A stretch of DNA of 9,616 nucleotides from Pseudonocardia mahuensis (GTDB lineage: Bacteria; Actinomycetota; Actinomycetes; Mycobacteriales; Pseudonocardiaceae). Below the pieces are notes generated by a model, which was not told the DNA's origin, searched no databases, and worked only from the letters and a program-made list of their open reading frames with translations. This document shows positions 6,124 through 9,616 of this stretch, one piece after another. Both the position numbers and the translations under genes were made by a program. Numbering within the stretch: the first letter of the stretch is position 1; every line of letters starts with the position of its first letter. The stretch spans positions 1-9,616 of the forward strand of contig NZ_JAHDTG010000141.1 of NCBI RefSeq assembly GCF_018531475.1, in the 5' to 3' direction.

Positions 6124-8613
6124 GTGCAGGTGCCAGGCGCACACACTCCGCCGCCCTCTCGGATCGGACAGGCCGCGGCGAACCGGCGCCCACCGGCACG
6201 GACATCACGGCGACGCGCTACCCGTCCGTCCGGTGTCGGCTGGTGGCAGACCCCCAAGGACGCCAGGCCCCGTCGCCCGGGCAACGCTCTGCCCGCCCCG
6301 GCCGGGAGCACCCCGCCGGGCCCGGTGGGCAGCGAGGACTCCACCCAGGTCCTGTCCGCGGTGGCAGGTGGGACCGAGCCGGGCCGTGACGAGTCCCGCT
6401 CCGCGCCGGCGCGTCGCCGCGCCGCCGCGGCCGGCCCCGTGGAGGCGCTCCGCCGCCGGCTCGGCCGCCCCGGCGGATCCCAGCACCGCCGCCCGCTCAC
6501 GCCTGGGCAGCTCACGGCCCGCCGCCGGCGGCGCATCAAGTACGCCGTGCTCGGCTCGATCGGCACCGTGCTGCTCGGCCCGGTACTCGCGTTCGCCCTG
6601 GGCTACCTCTTCTTCGCCATCCCCAGCCCGGACGACGCGGTCAACAACCAGGTCGCGCTGGTGTCCTATGGCGACGGCAGCCAGCTCACCCGGCTGGTCC
6701 CCGAGCAGGGCAACCGGATCAAGGTGCCCATCGAGGAGATCCCGGTGCCGGTCCGCAACGCGGTGCTCGCCGCCGAGGACCGCAGCTTCTACTCCAACCC
6801 CGGCTTCGACCTGACCGGCATCCTGCGCGCGGCGTGGAGCCAGTTGCAGGGCGGCATCGGCGGCGGGTCGACGATCACCCAGCAGTATGTCAAGAAGACC
6901 CTGGTCGGCGACGACGCGACGCTGTGGCGCAAGTACAAGGAGATGATCCTCGCGGTCAAGCTGTCCCAGCAGCAGACCAAGGACGAGATCCTCAACGGCT
7001 ACCTCAACGCGATCTACTTCGGCCGTGGCGCCTACGGCATCCAGTCGGCCAGCCAGGCCTACTACGGCAAGACCGTCGACCAGCTCAGCCCCAGCGAGGG
7101 CGCGCTGCTGGCCGGGCTGATCCAGTCCCCGTCGCGCTGGGATCCGGCGATCAACCCGGACAAGGCGGTGCAGCGCTGGGAATTCGTCATGGACGGCATG
7201 GTGAGCCAGAACTGGCTGACCCCCGCCGAGCGCGCCGAGGCCCGGTTCCCGCAGACCTCGCCGCGCAAGCTCGCCTCCGGTGGAGTCCCCGGGGACAGCC
7301 GCGGGCACATCGTGCACGCGGTGAAGGAGGAGCTGGAAGCGCTGGGCATCTCCGACCAGGAGCTGGGCCAGGAGGGCCTTCGGATCAGCACCACGATCGA
7401 CCCGGAGGAACAGCAGCGGGCCGTGGACGCCGCCCAGGAAGCGCTCGAGGGGCAGCCGGAGAACCTGCGCACCGCGATCGTGGCGATCGACCCGGCGACC
7501 GGTGGGATCCGGGCCTACTACGGCGGGGCCAACGGCGTCGGTCTGGACTACGCGCGGGTCCGCAAGCAGCCCGGCTCGACGTTCAAGCCGTTCGTCGTGC
7601 TCGCCGGGCTGCAGCAGGACCCGCCTATCGGGCTGGGCGAGACCTTCGACGGCAAGGCGGTGCCGGGGCTGCGCAACTCCGAGGGCGCCGACTGCGCGCG
7701 GTGCGACATCAAGCAGGCCATGACGATCTCCAACAACGTCGTGTTCAACACCCTCGCGCGGAAGATCGGCCCACAGAAGGTCGCCGACGCCGCCCGCAGC
7801 GCAGGCATCACCTCCCCGCTCGACGACGCCAACGAGGGCATCGCGCTGGGCAACAAGGAGGTCAGTCCGCTGGAGCTCGCGTCGGCCTACGCGACCATCG
7901 CCGCCGGCGGCCTCTGGCACCAGCCGCACTTCGTGTCGAAGGTGGTGACGGCCGACGACCGGGTGCTCTACGAGGCACCCGAGTCCGACGGCGAGCGCCG
8001 CTTCCCCGAGCGGGTGGCCCGCAACGTCACCGAGACCATGCTGAACGTGGCCGGCAACGACGGGTTCAGCCTGCCCGGCCGGCGCCAGGTGGCCGCGAAG
8101 ACCGGGACCGTACAGTCCCGCTTCGAGGGCGAGAACAACGATGCCTGGATGAGCGGGTTCACCCCGTCGATCGCGACCACGGTGTGGATCGGCACCGACA
8201 TGAACTCGCCGATCCGCACCGCCAACGGCACCCCGATCAGCGGGAAGACGCTGCCGGGTGAGGTCTGGGAGTCCTTCATGTCCGACGCCGTGCGCGACGA
8301 ACCACCGCAGAGCTTCCCGGCGTTCCGCCCGATCGGCGACCCACCGTCGGACCTGGCGCCGAACGAGACGCCGACGAGTTCGACCTCGACCCCGACCCCG
8401 TCGGCGGCCCCATCGTCGGGGGAGCTCCCGCCGGCCCCGGAAAGTGTGCCTCCCGGGAGCGACCCCGCGGCCGTGCCGCTCGGTACCCCCGCTCCCGGTA
8501 CACCGGAAACGGATCCGAGGAGCGCGCAGGTCACCCCCACACCGGGCCCGCAACCGACCGTCGAGCCGACCCGGACCCCGCGGCAGGACTGCACCATCTT
8601 CGCCTGCGGCTGA
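6124..8613 (+). CDS. Class A penicillin-binding protein (bifunctional transglycosylase/transpeptidase, PonA1-like)
   Basis: An 829-residue membrane enzyme that polymerises lipid II and cross-links peptidoglycan outside the membrane. In order: a 137-residue Arg/Pro-rich cytoplasmic tail with a basic RRRRR stop-transfer run at 133-137; a membrane helix at about 138-165; a GT51 transglycosylase domain (about 185-365) with catalytic Glu218 in LAAEDRSFYSNPGFD, GGGSTITQQYVKK (246-258) and NAIYFGRGAYGI (295-306); and a penicillin-binding transpeptidase domain (about 445-720) with Ser485-x-x-Lys488 (STFK), SNN at 536-538 and KTGT at 659-662. All catalytic motifs are intact. Residues 742-820 are a Pro/Ser/Thr-rich tail ending in QDCTIFACG. 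There is no PASTA domain, so it is closer to mycobacterial PonA1 than PonA2. A CxxC pair (524, 527) sits in the transpeptidase domain. Start GTG 6124 follows GGAGG by seven bases. Confidence 0.96.
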   Translation: MQVPGAHTPPPSRIGQAAANRRPPARTSRRRATRPSGVGWWQTPKDARPRRPGNALPAPAGSTPPGPVGSEDSTQVLSAVAGGTEPGRDESRSAPARRRAAAAGPVEALRRRLGRPGGSQHRRPLTPGQLTARRRRRIKYAVLGSIGTVLLGPVLAFALGYLFFAIPSPDDAVNNQVALVSYGDGSQLTRLVPEQGNRIKVPIEEIPVPVRNAVLAAEDRSFYSNPGFDLTGILRAAWSQLQGGIGGGSTITQQYVKKTLVGDDATLWRKYKEMILAVKLSQQQTKDEILNGYLNAIYFGRGAYGIQSASQAYYGKTVDQLSPSEGALLAGLIQSPSRWDPAINPDKAVQRWEFVMDGMVSQNWLTPAERAEARFPQTSPRKLASGGVPGDSRGHIVHAVKEELEALGISDQELGQEGLRISTTIDPEEQQRAVDAAQEALEGQPENLRTAIVAIDPATGGIRAYYGGANGVGLDYARVRKQPGSTFKPFVVLAGLQQDPPIGLGETFDGKAVPGLRNSEGADCARCDIKQAMTISNNVVFNTLARKIGPQKVADAARSAGITSPLDDANEGIALGNKEVSPLELASAYATIAAGGLWHQPHFVSKVVTADDRVLYEAPESDGERRFPERVARNVTETMLNVAGNDGFSLPGRRQVAAKTGTVQSRFEGENNDAWMSGFTPSIATTVWIGTDMNSPIRTANGTPISGKTLPGEVWESFMSDAVRDEPPQSFPAFRPIGDPPSDLAPNETPTSSTSTPTPSAAPSSGELPPAPESVPPGSDPAAVPLGTPAPGTPETDPRSAQVTPTPGPQPTVEPTRTPRQDCTIFACG

Positions 8614-8646
8614 GCCCATACCCTCCCCGCGGGCGACACCGACCGC

Positions 8647-8652
8647 TACCGT
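8647..8652 (+). promoter_or_regulatory. -10 element for a leaderless message of the small HicB-like gene
   Basis: TACCGT fits the actinobacterial TANNNT -10 consensus and lies exactly six bases before GTG 8659, the spacing expected when transcription starts at the first base of the start codon. No ribosome site is present. No -35 box is evident. Confidence 0.5.
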
Positions 8653-8658
8653 GGATCG

Positions 8659-8907
8659 GTGACCAGGTCGGACGCGCCGCGGGATCAGCGCAGCTTCGAC
8701 GTGGTGGCGTGGATGTCGGAGCGCCGGATGGTGCTGTACGTGCCGGAGATCGAAGCCGCCACCAGCGTGCGCGACATGGCCGACGCCGACGACGCCGCCC
8801 GCGAGCTCATCGCGGAGCTGACCGGTCTGGACGCCGCGAGCATCAGCTGCGACATCCGGCTCGGCCGGCCGGGTGGCGGCCCGGTGGGGCCGGCGGAGAT
8901 GCCCTGA
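8659..8907 (+). CDS. Small HicB-like protein (hypothetical, 82 aa)
   Basis: An 82-residue protein starting at GTG 8659, 45 bases after the penicillin-binding protein gene. After an N-terminal extension, a strand pair FDVVAWMSERRMVLYVPEI (13-31; a two-stranded hairpin), a helix VRDMADADDAARELIAELTG (37-56) and a last strand SISCDIRLG (61-69) give the beta-beta-alpha-beta pattern of HicB-like partial RNase H-fold proteins. Several small actinobacterial proteins of this form exist without a HicA toxin, and none is seen next to it here, so an antitoxin role is not supported. The start lacks a ribosome site but has a well-placed TACCGT, suggesting a leaderless transcript. The next downstream sequence is mobile-element debris. 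It could also be an unrelated small ferredoxin-like protein. Confidence 0.75.
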   Translation: MTRSDAPRDQRSFDVVAWMSERRMVLYVPEIEAATSVRDMADADDAARELIAELTGLDAASISCDIRLGRPGGGPVGPAEMP

Positions 8908-9119
8908 TATGTAGTCCGTTCTGTCAAGACGGCAAGGTGGAGCGGTTCCTATGGCCGTCGCCGCGGGCACCGCTCCGTTGTCCGGAGGCAGCCGGTGGTG
9001 GGGCGAGCGTCTCGGTATCGACGCGTCGTCAATCTGATATTCGCGGGTTGGCTACCGCCGGACGGACTGTTCGGCGCGAGCAGGTTCCGCGGTCTAGCAG
9101 CGAGCGTCGTCCCCTCCCG
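8908..9119. other. Unassigned 212-base spacer, probably mobile-element debris
   Basis: Apart from the small hairpin at 8939-8976, I recognise no gene here. The minus-strand frame continuing from the IS110 remnant is open to 8949, but its sequence (RPRNLLAPNS and onward) no longer resembles any transposase. The patch 9028-9048 is AT-richer than the surroundings and could be the terminus of another element. Confidence 0.5.
8939..8976 (+). terminator. Possible hairpin terminator after the small gene
   Basis: GGAGCGGT (8939-8946) and ACCGCTCC (8969-8976) are perfect 8-base inverted arms with a 22-base loop, 31 bases past the stop codon. The loop is long and there is no U-run, so it may instead belong to the mobile-element remnant. 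Confidence 0.3.
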
Positions 9120-9371
9120 CAACTTCGACGGCGCCGCGACCTCGCACCCGACGCCTTCGCCGATCAGGAACCGGGCCAGCCCGAACCCGATCGGCCCGGC
9201 CTCGTAGGTGACCGCGACCGGCCCCGGCAGCGACCGCAGCCACCCGGTGACCTCGGCGTGGTCCGGGGTCAACCGGCGCTCGAACAGCTCCCCGGTCAGC
9301 CCGTCGAGCCCGCAGGCCACCACCGATCGGGCGTGCACATCCAGCCCGACACTCGTACGCTTCCGGTCCAC
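9120..9371 (-). pseudogene. IS110-family transposase, N-terminal fragment only
   Basis: The minus strand encodes the first ~84-89 residues of an IS110-family DEDD recombinase: TSVGLDVHARSVVACGLDG, TGELFERRL, PGPVAVTYEAGPIGFGLARF and CEVAAPSKL. The first acidic residue of the catalytic RuvC-like domain is the Asp of GLDVHA, and YEAG holds the Glu. After PSKL the family continues with a conserved R..GDRVKTD..DA stretch; here that is replaced by unrelated sequence, so more than three quarters of the protein, including the C-terminal catalytic Ser domain, is missing. Start GTG 9371 has GGGAGG five bases upstream; ATG 9386 is the in-frame alternative, which adds five residues. It is not expected to be active by itself. 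Confidence 0.85.
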
Positions 9372-9454
9372 TGGGGCCTCCCACATCTTGTGGCTCTACC
9401 GGCCAGGACCCACTCCTGCCCGGCAACCCACGCTCACATGTGGCGAGGCCCCAG
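9371..9454 (-). other. Nested hairpin over the IS110 transposase start (bridge-RNA-like or start-occluding)
   Basis: Three stems nest inside each other. The outer stem pairs 9371-9386 with 9438-9454 (16 pairs with one bulged base), the middle stem pairs 9390-9393 with 9428-9431, and the inner stem pairs 9399-9408 with 9414-9423 (CCGG and CAGGA separated by one mismatch, five-base loop). It lies in the leader of the transposase, where IS110-group elements encode their bridge RNA. The outer stem also covers the GGGAGG ribosome site and both candidate start codons. Confidence 0.6.
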
Positions 9455-9492
9455 CCCGGCCCCCTCCCGTCTAGCCCGGATCAGTCGACCTA

Positions 9493-9616
9493 GGGCGTGT
9501 CCCGCGGATCTTGATCTCCGGGTGCGGTAGTTGTCGTTCGTGCTGGAGCGCCATGACCTGACCGAGGCGGAGTGGGAGCGGCTGGAGCCGTTGTTGCCGG
9601 ATCCGACGCCGCGTCG
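9493..9616 (+). mobile_element. IS5-family element, left end (continues off window)
   Basis: GGGCGTGTCCCGCGG at 9493-9507 begins about 47 bases ahead of an IS5-type transposase start and looks like a left terminal repeat; a CTAG motif overlaps its edge (9490-9493). The matching right end is outside the window, so the boundary is inferred. Confidence 0.55.
9540..9616 (+). CDS. IS5-family transposase, N-terminal part (3' end off window)
   Basis: From GTG 9540 the frame reads LERHDLTEAEWERLEPLLPD then PTPRR to the window edge (25 full codons). The DLTEAEWERLEPLLPD signature is the standard N-terminus of IS5-family (IS427/IS1031-like) DDE transposases, often followed by GGRWRDHR. An in-frame TTG at 9531 could add three residues; a TAG at 9528 blocks anything longer. 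No clear ribosome site is visible. Whether the gene is intact cannot be judged. Confidence 0.8.
   Translation, partial: MLERHDLTEAEWERLEPLLPDPTPR

Larger units (their letters stand above)
9120..9454 (-). mobile_element. IS110-family element remnant (left end and 5' part of transposase)
   Basis: The remnant comprises the structured leader and the first quarter of the transposase. The right part is lost. The outer left boundary cannot be fixed: it is somewhere between 9454 and the start of the IS5-like element at about 9493. Confidence 0.65.

Noticed and set aside
8659..8907. HicB antitoxin of a toxin-antitoxin pair
   Set aside because: No HicA-like ORF (about 60-80 residues with a double-stranded-RNA-binding fold) is found on either side.
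6205..8970. 921-codon open frame on the minus strand
   Set aside because: It is the antisense shadow of the penicillin-binding protein gene, whose motifs (STFK, SNN, KTGT, EDRSFY) are unambiguous.
9028..9048. AT-richer patch as the end of an IS1380-like element
   Set aside because: Only a vague resemblance; no matching inverted end or transposase fragment could be identified.
1..9616. CRISPR array, tRNA, rRNA or other standard RNA gene
   Set aside because: No regularly spaced direct repeats with unique spacers and no cloverleaf or rRNA signature were seen.

Overview
The window is very GC-rich, uses GTG starts freely, has almost exclusively G/C third codon positions, and encodes a class A penicillin-binding protein of mycobacterial PonA1 type plus an LLM-family oxidoreductase. 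This points to a mycelial or rod-shaped actinobacterium. Pseudonocardiaceae (e.g. Pseudonocardia) is my guess from overall style; no marker gene in the window proves it.

Layout. (1) 1-3023, minus strand: three consecutive paralogous genes. Each begins with a ~120-residue roadblock/LC7 (MglB-like) domain. The first (1773-3023) and third (1-1140, running off the left edge) carry long Pro/Ala-rich tails, while the middle one (1174-1632) is almost only the domain. The third gene starts with GTG and has no stop inside the window, so it is easily missed; reading all 380 codons shows no stop. (2) 3161-4554, plus strand: a luciferase-like monooxygenase followed 17 bases later by an NTF2/SnoaL-like small protein, probably one transcript. 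(3) 4560-4593: a perfect 34-base palindrome between convergent genes, probably a two-way terminator; the stop codon of the minus-strand esterase (4588-5847) lies inside it. (4) 5848-6123: divergent intergenic region with a strong leader hairpin just ahead of the penicillin-binding protein gene (6124-8613). (5) 8659-8907: a small, probably leaderless gene for a HicB-like protein. (6) 8908-9616: mobile-element debris, namely a 3'-truncated IS110-family transposase with a striking nested hairpin over its start, then the left end and first 25 codons of an IS5-family transposase cut by the window edge.

How the parts may work together. The three roadblock proteins look like one functional unit: the domains are alignable and could form homo- or heterodimers, with two members presenting long disordered tails. 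No Ras-like GTPase, DUF742 protein or sensor kinase of a conservon (cvn) operon is visible, so a partner would have to lie left of the window or elsewhere. The oxidoreductase/NTF2 pair, the esterase and the cell-wall synthase look like independent housekeeping or metabolic units. The right end is an insertion hot spot.
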